In this document: one piece after another, positions 31,444 to 42,939 of the stretch
How positions within the stretch are numbered: position 1 is the stretch's first letter
How the letters are laid out: the number at the start of each line of letters is the position of its first letter
Program-made: the position numbers and the translations under genes
Notes under the pieces: generated by a model
The model's database searches: none
What the model was told of the DNA's origin: nothing
Seen by the model: only the letters and a program-made list of their open reading frames with translations
NCBI RefSeq assembly: GCF_014205275.1
Contig: NZ_JACHND010000001.1
Location: 1,798,001 to 1,862,000, forward strand
Direction: 5' to 3'
Origin: Sphaerisporangium siamense
GTDB taxonomy: Bacteria > Actinomycetota > Actinomycetes > Streptosporangiales > Streptosporangiaceae
DNA: 64,000 nt

Positions 31444-32979
31444 ATGAATGACCGCGACCTGGTCGAGGCACTCCGCGCCCGCGATCCCGGTGCCCTCGCT
31501 GCCCTCTACGACACCTACGCGGACGACCTCTACGCGTACGCGTCGGCCATGCTCGGCAGCCCCGACAGCGCGCAGGTCACCCTGCGGGACACCTTGATCG
31601 CGGCCGAGGCGCACATCGAGACCTTGTCAGACCCCGCGCGGCTGCGGCCCTGGCTCTACGCCCTGGCCCACGGCGAATGCCTGCGCCGGCGCGCCGTGCC
31701 GCCGGACTTCTCCGCCCAGGACACCGCCGAGTCGGCCGCGGTTCCCGGCGGCGACCTGCGGCGCGTGGCCGTCGGCGCCGTCGGCGCGCTGCCGGACGAC
31801 GAGCGCGAGGTCCTGGAACTCCTCGTCCGCCACTCCATCGCCGAAAGCGATCTCGCCGCCGTGCTCGGCGTGCCGCCCGCGCGGGCCGACGAGCTCCGCG
31901 ACGCCGCCCGCACCCGTCTGCAGGACCTCGTCACCGTCGAGATCCTCACGAGCGGCACCGCCCAGGACTGCCCCGACAGGACGCGCGTCCTCGCCGACGG
32001 CCCGGACGAGGAGGTCCGTGAGCGGCTGGTCGAGCACGCCGTCCACTGCCCCATCTGCGGCCCCTACCGCGAGCGCCAGGTGTCGGTGGCCAAGGTGTTC
32101 TCCCTGCTGCCCCGGCCGGTCCTGCCGGAGACCCTCCGGGTGCGGGTGATGAGCTGCTTCATCGACCCCGAGCTCGTGCCGTACCGCAAGTTCGTGGCCA
32201 GGCGCACCGGCCTGCTCGACGGCGACGGGTTTCCCGTATCGGAGACCAAAGGGGATGGGCGGCGGCCTCGGCTTCTTGCGGGCGCTGTGGCGGCGGTCGC
32301 GATGGCCGTCGCCGCCCTCGTCCTGGTGAGCGCGTTGAGCCGGGGCGAGGGGCTCTCGCAGACCGCGTACGGCGTCCTTCCCGCGTCCTCCCCGGCGGAG
32401 GCCACCGCACGGATCACCACGGCCGGGGGCACGCCGCCCCGCACCGCGCCGCCGGACCCCACGCCCACCGGCCCGGTGCGCGAGCACGTCCCCGCGATCA
32501 CGCTGCCGGTGGTCGCACGGCCGGACGCCCGCGTGCCCGTCCGCCCCGCGACGCCCCCGGGGTCCGCCGTCCGCACGTCGCGCCCGGCCCCCGCGCCGCG
32601 CACGCCGTCCCCCCGCCCCGCGCCCACGGCGCCCACGCCGTCGCCGCCGGTCCACACCACCCCGCCCGGTCCCACCCCGGCCCCGACGGCCACCGCCCCG
32701 CCCACTTCTCCGCAGCCGACCGCCGCGCCGACCGTGCCGCCGCCCACAGGGCACCGCCCCCGGCCGCCGCGCCGCCGCCCGCCGGACCGTCCCGCGCCCA
32801 CCGCGGGCCACCAGCACCGTCCGGCGCCGACGCCCTGCCGCCGCACGCCGCCCCCGGCCGCGACCCCGCCCGCGCAGAGCTCGTCCACGACCGCGCCGGC
32901 CCCGCGGCCCCCCGGCAAGGGCGAGCGCCCCTGGCCCGAGGGGCGCGGGCGGGGCGGCGAGGCGCGAGCCGGCCGCTGA
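31444..32979 (+). CDS. sigma-70-like protein fused to CxxC segment, membrane helix and Pro-rich tail
   Basis: 511 residues. The first 165 resemble an ECF sigma factor: DLVEALRARDPGALAALYDTYADDLYAYASAMLGS for region 2 and GALPDDEREVLELLVRHSIAESDLAAVLGVPPARADELRDAARTRL for region 4 (described, residues 5-40 and 115-160). A zinc-finger-like EHAVHCPICGPY (about 197-208) follows, as in anti-sigma factors, then one membrane helix at about 277-298 and an extracellular tail of about 200 residues rich in Pro, Thr, Ala and Arg. So sigma-like, anti-sigma-like and wall-spanning parts are in a single chain. Region 2 lacks a recognisable core-binding motif of normal strength, so it may not be a working sigma factor. 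It is followed after 15 bases by an uncharacterised gene. Confidence 0.8.
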   Translation: MNDRDLVEALRARDPGALAALYDTYADDLYAYASAMLGSPDSAQVTLRDTLIAAEAHIETLSDPARLRPWLYALAHGECLRRRAVPPDFSAQDTAESAAVPGGDLRRVAVGAVGALPDDEREVLELLVRHSIAESDLAAVLGVPPARADELRDAARTRLQDLVTVEILTSGTAQDCPDRTRVLADGPDEEVRERLVEHAVHCPICGPYRERQVSVAKVFSLLPRPVLPETLRVRVMSCFIDPELVPYRKFVARRTGLLDGDGFPVSETKGDGRRPRLLAGAVAAVAMAVAALVLVSALSRGEGLSQTAYGVLPASSPAEATARITTAGGTPPRTAPPDPTPTGPVREHVPAITLPVVARPDARVPVRPATPPGSAVRTSRPAPAPRTPSPRPAPTAPTPSPPVHTTPPGPTPAPTATAPPTSPQPTAAPTVPPPTGHRPRPPRRRPPDRPAPTAGHQHRPAPTPCRRTPPPAATPPAQSSSTTAPAPRPPGKGERPWPEGRGRGGEARAGR

Positions 32980-32994
32980 CGGCGGCCCGCCGCC

Positions 32995-33645
32995 GTGTTC
33001 ACCGCCCGCGACGACTCCCACCTCGGCCGCCGCGTCTTCCCGTGTCCGGTGCCGGCCGAGCTGGCCGCGCTCGTGCCGCGCGCCCACCACGCCGCCTGGC
33101 CCGTCTGGCTGGACCCGGGGCCCCGCATGCTGCGTGACGTCCTGGAGCTGTGCCGCCTGCAGACCGCGCGCGGCCTCACCGTGCTGTCGTGGCTGGCCTC
33201 GGGGCACCGCCCCGAGGACGTGGCCTGGCTGTGGCCGGGCCGGCGCCTGACCGGCCCGCGCCAGCGGCTCATGTACGCGGCCGCCGACGCGATCCCGGGA
33301 GCCGCGCTCGGCCTGGTCGTCGCCGACTGGACGTGGATCATGGACACGCGGTTCGCCGGCCAGGTCATGGCGCCGTACCTCGCCGGCACCGCCTACCCCG
33401 ACGACGGCTTCGCGGCGGCGCAGGCCACGGTGACCCTGACGCGTGTCTGGGACCGCCAGGCCGAGGCCCGCGCGGCGCTCGGCGCCGCCTGGGCCGCCTG
33501 CCGCACGATCGCCGACTGGTGCAAGGCGGCCGAGCTGCACGCCTCGTACGGGCACGAGGTGCCCGTCTTCACCTATCCCCGCGGTCCCATGCCGCGGCCG
33601 GCGGGCGTGCGCCCGTGGATCTCCCGGCTGTTCCGCCTGGGCTGA
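32995..33645 (+). CDS. hypothetical protein following the sigma-like gene
   Basis: 216 residues from a GTG 15 bases after the previous stop; not recognised. It is soluble, without signal peptide or membrane helix. Visible features are RRVFPCPVPAELAALVPRAHHAAWPVWLDPG near the start, an aromatic VADWTWIMDTRF in the middle, an ACRTIADWCKAAEL helix and a closing WISRLFRL (described by segment). The Trp-rich helices and the single-operon position suggest an accessory to the upstream membrane-bound sigma-like protein, but this is inference from spacing only. The Shine-Dalgarno is weak, so translation may be coupled to the upstream gene. Confidence 0.65.
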   Translation: MFTARDDSHLGRRVFPCPVPAELAALVPRAHHAAWPVWLDPGPRMLRDVLELCRLQTARGLTVLSWLASGHRPEDVAWLWPGRRLTGPRQRLMYAAADAIPGAALGLVVADWTWIMDTRFAGQVMAPYLAGTAYPDDGFAAAQATVTLTRVWDRQAEARAALGAAWAACRTIADWCKAAELHASYGHEVPVFTYPRGPMPRPAGVRPWISRLFRLG

Positions 33646-33708
33646 TCACAACCCGGCGGCCTCCCCGCGCGCCGGTGATCCACGTGCCGCCCGCCCGGCG
33701 GGCGCGTG

Positions 33709-34269
33709 TCAGTTCTCCTCGTGCTCGTCCTCGGCGGGCGCCTCGGCCTCGGGCTGCTCGGCGTGCCCCTCATGCCCCTCGTGCCCCTCGTGGTCGAGGT
33801 GGCGCTTGGCCGAACGCTGGATCTCCATCTCGGCCTCCACGCGGCCGACCCAGTTGGCGCCCTCGACCGACTTGCCCGGCTCCAGATCCTTGTAGACCTC
33901 GAAGAAGTGCTGGATCTCCAGCCGGTCGAACTCCGGGACATGGTGGATGTCGCGGATGTGCTCCATGCGCGGGTCCGTGGCCGGCACGCAGAGCACCTTG
34001 TCGTCGCCGCCCTTCTCGTCGGTCATCCGGAACATGCCGACCGCGCGGCATCGGATCAGGCAACCGGGGAAGGTAGGTTCCTGCAGGAGGACGAGCGCGT
34101 CGAGGGGGTCGCCGTCCTCTCCCAGCGTGTCTTCGATGAAGCCGTAGTCGGCGGGGTACTGCGTGGAAGTGAAGAGCAGGCGGTCCAGGCGGATCCTGCC
34201 CGTCTTGTGATCAACCTCGTACTTGTTGCGTTGCCCTTTCGGGATCTCAACGACAACGTCGAACTCCAC
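33709..34269 (-). CDS. ppa: inorganic pyrophosphatase, family I, with His/Glu-rich tail
   Basis: 186 residues from a GTG with GGAGGAA six bases upstream. It hydrolyses pyrophosphate to phosphate, pulling biosynthetic reactions forward. The family I core is complete: [26 protein letters not shown], the [10 protein letters not shown] segment, the signature Asp triad in [11 protein letters not shown], and the [16 protein letters not shown] loop near the end. The core normally ends near residue 160; here about 25 further residues follow, built on HEG repeats and Glu/Ala, which could bind metal. It is monocistronic and divergent from dacB. Confidence 0.95.
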   Translation of the reverse strand: MEFDVVVEIPKGQRNKYEVDHKTGRIRLDRLLFTSTQYPADYGFIEDTLGEDGDPLDALVLLQEPTFPGCLIRCRAVGMFRMTDEKGGDDKVLCVPATDPRMEHIRDIHHVPEFDRLEIQHFFEVYKDLEPGKSVEGANWVGRVEAEMEIQRSAKRHLDHEGHEGHEGHAEQPEAEAPAEDEHEEN

Positions 34270-34367
34270 CGCGGTTCCTCCGCTCAGCCGTCCGGACGCT
34301 CCGGACGGGCGTTAATGTCTCGTAGGCGTATTTCCAGGATGACGCATGTGAGAAGGGGGCCGGCGAG

Positions 34368-35777
34368 GTGGTACGACACGAGCGCGTTGCCGCGGTGGCG
34401 ACACTCGCCCTGCTGCAGGCGTTCGTCTGCGCCGTGGGCGCGTACGTCCTCGCGGCCGGAGGGGTGGGCGGTGACGCCGCGAGCCCGCCGGTCAAGGCCG
34501 TCACGCCGACGCGGGCACCCGTCGCCATCGTGACCTCGGGCCCCGTGCTCGCACCGGCCCCTGATGGATCTCTCCCGGGAAAGGGTACTTTGGCGGCCCG
34601 GCTCACCCGCGCGATGGGTGACGCCGCGCTCGGCCGCAGCGTGGGCGCGGTGGTCGTCGACATCGCCGGGGGCGGCGTGCTGTACGGCAGCAAGGCCGAC
34701 ACCGGCATCACCCCGGCCTCCACCACCAAGGTCGTCACGGCCGTCGCCGTGCTCTCCGCCGCCGGGCCGGACGCCAGGATCGCCACCCGCGTCGTCCAGC
34801 CCAAGCCCGGCGTGGTGACGCTGGTCGGCGGCGGCGACCCCACGCTGGCGAGCCCCAAGGCCGAGCGCGTGCCGGGCCGTCCCAAGTTCGCCTCCCTGGC
34901 GACGCTGGCCGCCCGCACCGCCCAGGCCCTGAAGGCCGCGGGCGTCGCCTCGGTCACGCTCACCTATGACGACTCCCTGTACTCCGGCCCGCGCACCGCG
35001 CCCGGCTGGAAGCCCGGGTACGTGCCCGAGGGCAGCGTCGCCCCGGTCTCCGCGCTGACCATGGACGAGGGCCGGCAGAACCCCGGCCACGAGAACTCTC
35101 CCCGCTTCGCCGACCCGTCGGGGACGGCCGCCGGGGCCTTCGCCGCCCTGCTCGCCCGGGAGGGCGTCAAGGTCGGCAAGTCGGTCAAGCGGCTGCGAGC
35201 CCCCGCCGGGGCCAAGGAGGTCGCCCGGGTGGAGTCACCGGCGGTGTACGAGCTGGTCGAGCACATGCTGACCGAGAGCGACAACGACCTCGCCGAGGCC
35301 CTCGCCCACCTGGTGGCGCTCAAGCAGGGCGGCCCGGGCAGCTTCGCGGGCGCGTCCAAGGCCGTGACGTCCACGCTGGGTCGGCTCGGCGTCGCCGCGG
35401 GCGTCGCGGTCAGCGACGGCAGCGGCCTGTCGATCCGCAACAGGATCACCCCGGCCGCGCTGGCCCGCCTCGTCGCCCTGGCCGCGTCGCCGGCCAACCC
35501 GCACCTGAAGGCCGTGATCAGCGGGCTGCCCGTCGCCGGGTTCACCGGCACGCTCGGCGGCCGGTACGACAAGGGCGTGGCGAAGGCCGCGGCGGGAGTG
35601 GTGAGGGCCAAAACGGGCACGCTGAACGGAGTGAACACCTTGACGGGCCTCGCCAGGACCATCGACGGCCGGCTCGTGGCCTTCGCGTTCATGGCCGACG
35701 ACGTCCGCGATCCCGCCGGCGCCGTGGAGGCTTTGGACAGGCTGGCCGCCACCGTCTCCGGGTGCGGGTGCTCATGA
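34368..35777 (+). CDS. dacB: D-alanyl-D-alanine carboxypeptidase/endopeptidase (PBP4 type, family S13)
   Basis: 469 residues from a GTG, with an N-terminal hydrophobic signal or anchor at about residues 8-32, so it acts in the cell wall. The three penicillin-binding motifs are present: STTK near residue 123, SDN in ESDNDLAE near 305, and KTG in RAKTGTLNG near 416. These belong to the S13 low-molecular-mass penicillin-binding proteins, which remove terminal D-Ala from peptidoglycan stems or cut cross-links. Between the first and second motifs is the usual long insertion with TLVGGGDPTL. It opens the segment dacB-metalloprotease-tilS-hpt-ftsH, a conserved actinomycete order. Confidence 0.95.
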   Translation: MVRHERVAAVATLALLQAFVCAVGAYVLAAGGVGGDAASPPVKAVTPTRAPVAIVTSGPVLAPAPDGSLPGKGTLAARLTRAMGDAALGRSVGAVVVDIAGGGVLYGSKADTGITPASTTKVVTAVAVLSAAGPDARIATRVVQPKPGVVTLVGGGDPTLASPKAERVPGRPKFASLATLAARTAQALKAAGVASVTLTYDDSLYSGPRTAPGWKPGYVPEGSVAPVSALTMDEGRQNPGHENSPRFADPSGTAAGAFAALLAREGVKVGKSVKRLRAPAGAKEVARVESPAVYELVEHMLTESDNDLAEALAHLVALKQGGPGSFAGASKAVTSTLGRLGVAAGVAVSDGSGLSIRNRITPAALARLVALAASPANPHLKAVISGLPVAGFTGTLGGRYDKGVAKAAAGVVRAKTGTLNGVNTLTGLARTIDGRLVAFAFMADDVRDPAGAVEALDRLAATVSGCGCS

Positions 35778-35805
35778 CGCGGCCCGACGACGTACGGTGG
35801 TTAAC

Positions 35806-36897
35806 ATGCAGGTGATCGACTGGGACCTCGCCGTTTCGACCGGTGTCCGCCTCGTCCGCCCGGGCCCTCAGGTCAGCCGGGAGGAGGCCAGGCACGCCGT
35901 CGCCGAGCTCCGGCGGCTGTCGCGTGAGGCCGAAGGACACGTTCAGGAGTTCGCCCGCATCGACGGCGCGGCCGAACCGGAGGCCGCGACCATCGTCGAC
36001 CGCCCGGGGTGGATCCGGGCCAACGTCGACGGGTTCCGGGTCGTGCTGGAACCGCTGACCGAGCGCATGAACGCCCGCCGCTCCCAGATCCCCGCGATCG
36101 TCGGCGCGGTCGGCTCGCGGGTGACCGGCGTCGAGGTCGGCGCGGTGCTCGCGTTCCTGGCCACGCGCGTGCTCGGCCAGTACGAGCTGTTCCTCCCGCC
36201 CGACCCGAGCGGGCGGGCCCCCACGGGCCGGCTCACGCTCGTCGCCCCCAACATCGTCAACACCGAGCGCGAGCTCGGCGTGAACCCCCGCGACTTCCGC
36301 CTGTGGGTCTGCCTCCACGAGGAGACCCACCGGGTGCAGTTCACGGGCGTGTCGTGGCTGCGCGAGTACGTCCGGTCCCAGATGACCGAGTTCCTGCTCG
36401 CCTCCGACCTCGATCTCGGCACCCTGCTCGACCGCATGCGCGCCGCGTCCGACGCCGTCGCCGACGCCATCAAGGGCGGCGAGGGCAACCTGATCGACGC
36501 CATCCAGACCCCCGAGCAGAAAGAGATCCTCGACCGGCTGACCGCGGTGATGACGCTGGTCGAGGGGCACGGCGACTACGTCATGGACGCCGTGGGGCCC
36601 GCGGTGGTGCCGTCGGTGGCCGAGATCCGGTCCCGCTTCCAGCACCGGCGCGAGGGCGGCTCCCGCTTCGACAAGACGCTCAGGCGTCTGCTCGGCATCG
36701 ACCTGAAGATGAAGCAGTACGCCGAGGGCGCGGCGTTCGTCCGCAAGGTCGTCGCCGAGGCGGGCATCGACGGGTTCAACCGCGTGTGGGGCTCGCCCGC
36801 CACGCTGCCCACCCACGCCGAGATCCGCGAGCCCGAGCGGTGGATCTCGCGGGTGCTCCACGCGCCCGAGCTGCCCACCTCCAACGGACACCTCTGA
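35806..36897 (+). CDS. zinc-dependent metalloprotease (DUF2342 family)
   Basis: 363 residues. The ATG at 35806 is preceded by TACGGT and seven bases (leaderless); a GTG three codons upstream lies inside that element. The family mark is the HEETH zinc motif at about residues 171-175 (WVCLHEETHRVQF), with the VEGHGDYVMDAVG segment, a probable third ligand and downstream helix, at about 254. These proteins are often annotated as coenzyme-F420-biosynthesis-associated or DUF2342 peptidases; the physiological substrate is unknown. The position between dacB and tilS is conserved in actinomycetes. Confidence 0.88.
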   Translation: MQVIDWDLAVSTGVRLVRPGPQVSREEARHAVAELRRLSREAEGHVQEFARIDGAAEPEAATIVDRPGWIRANVDGFRVVLEPLTERMNARRSQIPAIVGAVGSRVTGVEVGAVLAFLATRVLGQYELFLPPDPSGRAPTGRLTLVAPNIVNTERELGVNPRDFRLWVCLHEETHRVQFTGVSWLREYVRSQMTEFLLASDLDLGTLLDRMRAASDAVADAIKGGEGNLIDAIQTPEQKEILDRLTAVMTLVEGHGDYVMDAVGPAVVPSVAEIRSRFQHRREGGSRFDKTLRRLLGIDLKMKQYAEGAAFVRKVVAEAGIDGFNRVWGSPATLPTHAEIREPERWISRVLHAPELPTSNGHL

Positions 36898-36950
36898 CCT
36901 CCCGCGGGCGGCGGTGATCCGGCGGCCCCGCACGCCGCCAGACTAGGAAC

Positions 36951-37937
36951 ATGGGGCCTCATCCCGCCGTCGCGGAGATCCGCCGCGCCGTACGCCTGTC
37001 GCTCGCCGGCCTGCCGTCCGGCGCCCTGGTCCTGGCCGCGTGCAGCGGCGGGGCCGACTCGCTCGCGCTCGCGGCGTGCCTGGGCTTCGCCGCGCCGCGC
37101 ATGGGACTGCGCGCCGGGCTCCTCACCGTCGACCACGGCCTGCAGGAAGGCTCCGCGCGGCGCGCCCGCGAGGTCGCGGAGCTGGCCGCCTCGCTCGGAC
37201 TGGAGCCGGCCGAGGTGCTCACGGTCACCGTCGGCCGCGCGGGCGGCCCGGAGGCGGCGGCGCGCGAGGCCCGGTACGAGGCGCTGACGCGCGCCGCCGA
37301 CCGGCTCGGCGCCCCGGCGGTGCTGCTCGGCCACACGCGTGACGACCAGGCCGAGACCGTGCTGCTGCGGCTGTCCCGGGGGAGCGGCACCCGCTCGCTC
37401 GCCGGGATGCCCGCGGCGGCGGGGCTCTACCGCAGGCCGCTGCTCGGCGTCGGCCGCCGCGCGACCCGGGCGGCCTGCGAGGCGCTGGGCCTGTCCCCCT
37501 GGGAGGACCCGCACAACGCCGACGCCGCCTACGCCCGCGCGCGGGTCCGGCACGACGTGCTGCCGGTGCTGGAGCGCGCGCTCGGGCCCGGCGTCACCGA
37601 GGCGCTCGCCCGGACGGCGAGCCTGTGCAGGGACGACGCCGACGCGCTCGACGCCTGGGCCGAGGAGGCGTACGCGGCGCGCGCGCGGGTCACCGGCGCC
37701 GGGGTCGAGCTGGACGTGGACGCCGTCGAGGACCTGCCCGCCGCGGTGCGCCGCCGGGTGATCCAGCGGGCGGGGCTGGCGGCGGGGGCGACGGCGTCGG
37801 CGCTGGCCGCCGTCCACATCGCGGAGGTGGACCGGCTGGTCACGCAGTGGCGCGGCCAGCGCGTCGTGGAGCTGCCCGGGGGGGTCGGAGTGGTCCGGCG
37901 GTATGGCACCCTGGTGTTCGCCAGCACCCTCTTGTGA
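36951..37937 (+). CDS. tilS: tRNA(Ile)-lysidine synthetase
   Basis: 328 residues. It attaches lysine to C34 of the CAU-anticodon tRNA-Ile so that it reads AUA. The N-type ATP pyrophosphatase loop [10 protein letters not shown] is at about 31-40, followed by [12 protein letters not shown] and [23 protein letters not shown]; the [13 protein letters not shown] segment near residue 200 is also typical. Like other actinomycete TilS proteins it is short and lacks the long C-terminal domain of the E. coli enzyme. It is followed after 13 bases by hpt. Essential in nearly all bacteria. Confidence 0.95.
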   Translation: MGPHPAVAEIRRAVRLSLAGLPSGALVLAACSGGADSLALAACLGFAAPRMGLRAGLLTVDHGLQEGSARRAREVAELAASLGLEPAEVLTVTVGRAGGPEAAAREARYEALTRAADRLGAPAVLLGHTRDDQAETVLLRLSRGSGTRSLAGMPAAAGLYRRPLLGVGRRATRAACEALGLSPWEDPHNADAAYARARVRHDVLPVLERALGPGVTEALARTASLCRDDADALDAWAEEAYAARARVTGAGVELDVDAVEDLPAAVRRRVIQRAGLAAGATASALAAVHIAEVDRLVTQWRGQRVVELPGGVGVVRRYGTLVFASTLL

Positions 37938-37950
37938 AGGAAAACCCCTG

Positions 37951-38508
37951 GTGGACGCAGCCGACATGGGCACGGACCTTGAAAAGGTCCTCATTTCCGA
38001 GGAAGAACTTCAGGCGAAGGTCAAGGAGCTAGCCGGCAAGATCGACGCGGACTACGCGGGCAAGGACCTCCTGATCGTCGGGGTGCTCAAGGGGGCGGTC
38101 ATGGTCATGGCCGATCTGGCGCGCGCGCTGCACATCGACGTCCAGATGGACTGGATGGCCGTGTCCTCCTACGGCGCGGGCACCAAGTCCTCGGGCGTCG
38201 TCCGCACCCTCAAGGACCTCGACACCGACATCGCCAGGCGGCACGTCCTGGTGGTGGAGGACATCATCGACTCCGGGCTGACGTTGTCGTGGCTGGTGCA
38301 CAACCTGCGCTCGCGCAACGCGGCCTCGGTCGAGATATGCACGCTGCTCCGTAAGCCGGACGCCGTGAAGGTGCCGATCGACGTCAAGTACGTCGGCTTC
38401 GACATCCCCAACGAGTTCGTGGTCGGCTACGGCCTCGATTACGCCGAGCGGTACCGCAATCTGCCGTTCATCGGCACGCTCGCGCGGCATGTCTACGGCG
38501 GCGAGTAA
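37951..38508 (+). CDS. hpt: hypoxanthine phosphoribosyltransferase
   Basis: 185 residues. It makes IMP or GMP from hypoxanthine or guanine and PRPP. The PRPP-binding motif VLVVEDIIDSGLTLSWLV is at about 100-117, with LIVGVLKGAVMVMADLARAL before it and the purine-site VGFDIPNEFVVGYGLDY after. The GTG at 37951 is chosen because AAGGA lies ten bases upstream and within the tilS 3' end; an ATG five codons in is possible. It sits 13 bases after tilS and before ftsH, the order tilS-hpt-ftsH being widely conserved. Confidence 0.95.
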   Translation: MDAADMGTDLEKVLISEEELQAKVKELAGKIDADYAGKDLLIVGVLKGAVMVMADLARALHIDVQMDWMAVSSYGAGTKSSGVVRTLKDLDTDIARRHVLVVEDIIDSGLTLSWLVHNLRSRNAASVEICTLLRKPDAVKVPIDVKYVGFDIPNEFVVGYGLDYAERYRNLPFIGTLARHVYGGE

Positions 38509-38782
38509 GCCCTGAGCGAATTTCCAGGCCCGCAACCGGAGAGTCGGCCCCTTATTGGGACTCGTCGTGGGGAACACCGGGCGGGCTGACGTACGTTGGT
38601 AGGACAAAGCCGGTGTCGCCGGAGCAGTGACCCTGCGCGGCGGCCCGGTGTACCTTCGGATGTCTCGGAGGGATCATCCCTTCGGGTCGTCAGTAGGAGC
38701 GGTTGGATGCCGCTAACCCCGGGTCCGCCCGGGGGTCAGGCCGTGTTCAGGAAGGGACGGGCCCGCAGGGGTTCCGCATCGG

Positions 38783-40798
<2,016 letters not shown>

Positions 40799-40801
40799 CG
40801 G

Positions 40802-41389
40802 GTGAGCGTGGATCCACTCAAGGTCGACTCGGGCCGGATCGAGAAGGCCGTTCGCGAGATCCTTCTCGCGATCGGTGAAGATCCGGACCGGGACGGCCTG
40901 GTCGACACCCCCGCCCGGGTCGCCCGCGCGTACGCCGAGCAGTTCGCCGGGCTCGGGCAGTCCCCCGAGGACGTCCTGACCACGGTCTTCGACGCCGACC
41001 ACGACGAGATGGTGCTCGTCAAGGACATCGAGGTCTTCTCGACCTGCGAGCACCACCTCGTGCCGTTCCACGGCGTCGCGCACGTCGGCTACGTCCCGAA
41101 CGACAAGGGCCAGATCACCGGCCTGTCCAAGCTGGCCAGGCTGGTGGACGTCTACGCCCGGCGTCCCCAGGTGCAGGAGCGCATGACCTCCCAGATCGCC
41201 GACGCGCTGATGGACGTCCTCGCGCCCCGGGGGGTCATCGTGGTCATCGAGGCCGAGCACCTGTGCATGACCATGCGCGGCGTGCGCAAGCCGGGCGCCA
41301 AGACCATCACCTCGGCCGTGCGCGGCGACTTCCGCGACAGCGACAGGACGCGCGCCGAGGCCATGGCACTCATCCTCGGCCGCCGCTGA
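40802..41389 (+). CDS. folE: GTP cyclohydrolase I
   Basis: 195 residues from a GTG three bases after the ftsH stop, with AAGGA inside the ftsH 3' end as its ribosome site. It opens GTP to dihydroneopterin triphosphate, the first step of folate synthesis. Zinc ligands and active site are visible in [20 protein letters not shown] and in [34 protein letters not shown] is also conserved. It is probably expressed with ftsH. It begins the folate cluster folE-folP-folB-folK. Confidence 0.97.
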   Translation: MSVDPLKVDSGRIEKAVREILLAIGEDPDRDGLVDTPARVARAYAEQFAGLGQSPEDVLTTVFDADHDEMVLVKDIEVFSTCEHHLVPFHGVAHVGYVPNDKGQITGLSKLARLVDVYARRPQVQERMTSQIADALMDVLAPRGVIVVIEAEHLCMTMRGVRKPGAKTITSAVRGDFRDSDRTRAEAMALILGRR

Positions 41390-41544
41390 CGAGCGTTCCC
41401 GGCGCCAGGTGGTGGGAAGCAGCCGACCGACGCGCGCCGGGTTTCGCCGGATATGAGATCTCACGCGCAAGTCGGGCTGATTCGTTATCCACAACCCGGA
41501 CCCATGGCGCAGATCGTCATCGGGAAGCACCTAGGCTGGACGCC

Positions 41545-42396
41545 ATGACCACATGGACGGTGCCGGGCCTGCCCGACCCGGGGCGCTGCCTGGTGATGGG
41601 CGTGGTCAACGTCACCCCCGATTCCTTCTCCGACGGCGGCCGGTGGTTCGACCCCGAGGTCGCGGTGCGCCACGGCCTCGACCTGGTCGCCCAGGGCGCC
41701 GACATCGTCGACGTCGGCGGCGAGTCCACCCGGCCCGGCGCCGCGCGCGTCCCCCTGGACGAGGAACTGCGCCGGGTCGAGCCGGTGGTCCGCGCCCTGG
41801 CCGAGCAGGGCGTGGTCGTCAGCGTCGACACGATGCGGGCCGAGGTGGCCGAGGCCGCGGTGGCCGCGGGGGCCCGCCTGGTCAACGACGTGAGCGGCGG
41901 CCTCGCCGACCCGGCGATGCCGCGCCTGGTGGCCGCCTCGGGCGTCGCCTACGTCGTCATGCACTGGCGCGGCCACAGCCACGACATGGACACGCGCGCG
42001 ATCTACTCCGACGTGGTCGGCGAGGTCACCGAAGAGCTCCGCAAACGGGTCGACTCCGTGCTGGCCGAGGGGGTCGCCGAGCACCAGGTCATCGTCGATC
42101 CGGGCCTGGGCTTCGCCAAGAAGGCGGAGCACGACTGGTCTTTGCTCTCGGGCATCGGCGAGCTGGGGCGGCTGGGCTACCCGATCATCATCGGCGCCTC
42201 GCGCAAGCGCTTCCTCGGGCGCCTGCTGGCCGGCCCGGACGGCACGCCGAGGCCCTTCAGCGGCAGCGACGACGCCACCTTGGCCGTCACGGCGCTCGCC
42301 GCCCAGGCCGGCGCCTGGTGTGTTCGCGTTCACCATGTGCGTCCCAACGCCGACGCCGTCCGCGTCGCCGCGGCCTGGAAGGGCGGTAGACGATGA
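41545..42396 (+). CDS. folP: dihydropteroate synthase
   Basis: 283 residues. It joins 6-hydroxymethyl-dihydropterin diphosphate with p-aminobenzoate and is the target of sulfonamides. Signatures: VMGVVNVTPDSFSDGGRW near residue 18, DIVDVGGESTRPGA near 52, VNDVSGG, and the IIGASRKRFLG loop. The ATG at 41545 follows TAGGCT by seven bases (leaderless), so folP has its own promoter despite the folE gene 155 bases upstream. Its stop overlaps the next start (ATGA). Confidence 0.97.
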   Translation: MTTWTVPGLPDPGRCLVMGVVNVTPDSFSDGGRWFDPEVAVRHGLDLVAQGADIVDVGGESTRPGAARVPLDEELRRVEPVVRALAEQGVVVSVDTMRAEVAEAAVAAGARLVNDVSGGLADPAMPRLVAASGVAYVVMHWRGHSHDMDTRAIYSDVVGEVTEELRKRVDSVLAEGVAEHQVIVDPGLGFAKKAEHDWSLLSGIGELGRLGYPIIIGASRKRFLGRLLAGPDGTPRPFSGSDDATLAVTALAAQAGAWCVRVHHVRPNADAVRVAAAWKGGRR

Positions 42397-42830
42397 GCAC
42401 CACAGCCGCTGAGATCGAGAAGCTCAACGAGGCGTTCTACACCGCCATCGAGAGCGGCGACCTGGACCGCATGACCGAGATCTGGGCCGAGGACGAGAAC
42501 GGCCGGGTGGCGATGTGCGTCCACCCCGGCTGGTCGATGGTCACCGGCAGGGCCGAGGTGCTGCGCTCCTGGGCGCTGATCATGGCCAACACCACCTACA
42601 TCCAGTTCGTGCTGACCGACGTCCGCACCACCGTCGCGGGCGACGTCGCCGTGCTGTCCTGCGCCGAGAACATCCTCACCGCCGCCGACACCGAGGACGC
42701 CACCTTCGCCGCCGGCCGCGTGGTCGCGACCAGCACCTTCATCCGCACCCCCGCGGGCTGGCGCCTCTGGGTGTACCACGGTTCCCCCGTCCTGCAGGCC
42801 GATGACGACGACGAGCAGGCGGATGAATGA
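42393..42830 (+). CDS. SnoaL/NTF2-like protein coupled to folP
   Basis: 145 residues; start overlaps the folP stop by four bases, so it is translationally coupled. The helix-rich opening AEIEKLNEAFYTAIESGDLDRMTEIWAEDE, with VHPGWSMVTGRAEVLRSWALIM and FIRTPAGWRLWVYHGSPV (segments), is the typical nuclear-transport-factor-2/SnoaL cone fold seen in polyketide cyclases and ketosteroid isomerases. A gene of this type at this position is common in actinomycete folate clusters, but no reaction has been assigned. It may act in pterin metabolism, which is inference from context. Confidence 0.9.
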   Translation: MSTTAAEIEKLNEAFYTAIESGDLDRMTEIWAEDENGRVAMCVHPGWSMVTGRAEVLRSWALIMANTTYIQFVLTDVRTTVAGDVAVLSCAENILTAADTEDATFAAGRVVATSTFIRTPAGWRLWVYHGSPVLQADDDDEQADE

Positions 42831-42939
42831 CCGCTGCCCGCCTCCGCGCGGACGCGGCGGGGTTCGAGCACGTCCCGGGCCTGGTTAGCGTGGAAGCTGC
42901 TCCGGAGGTCCCGGGGCGCGTCGGAACGGGAGCGGTTCC

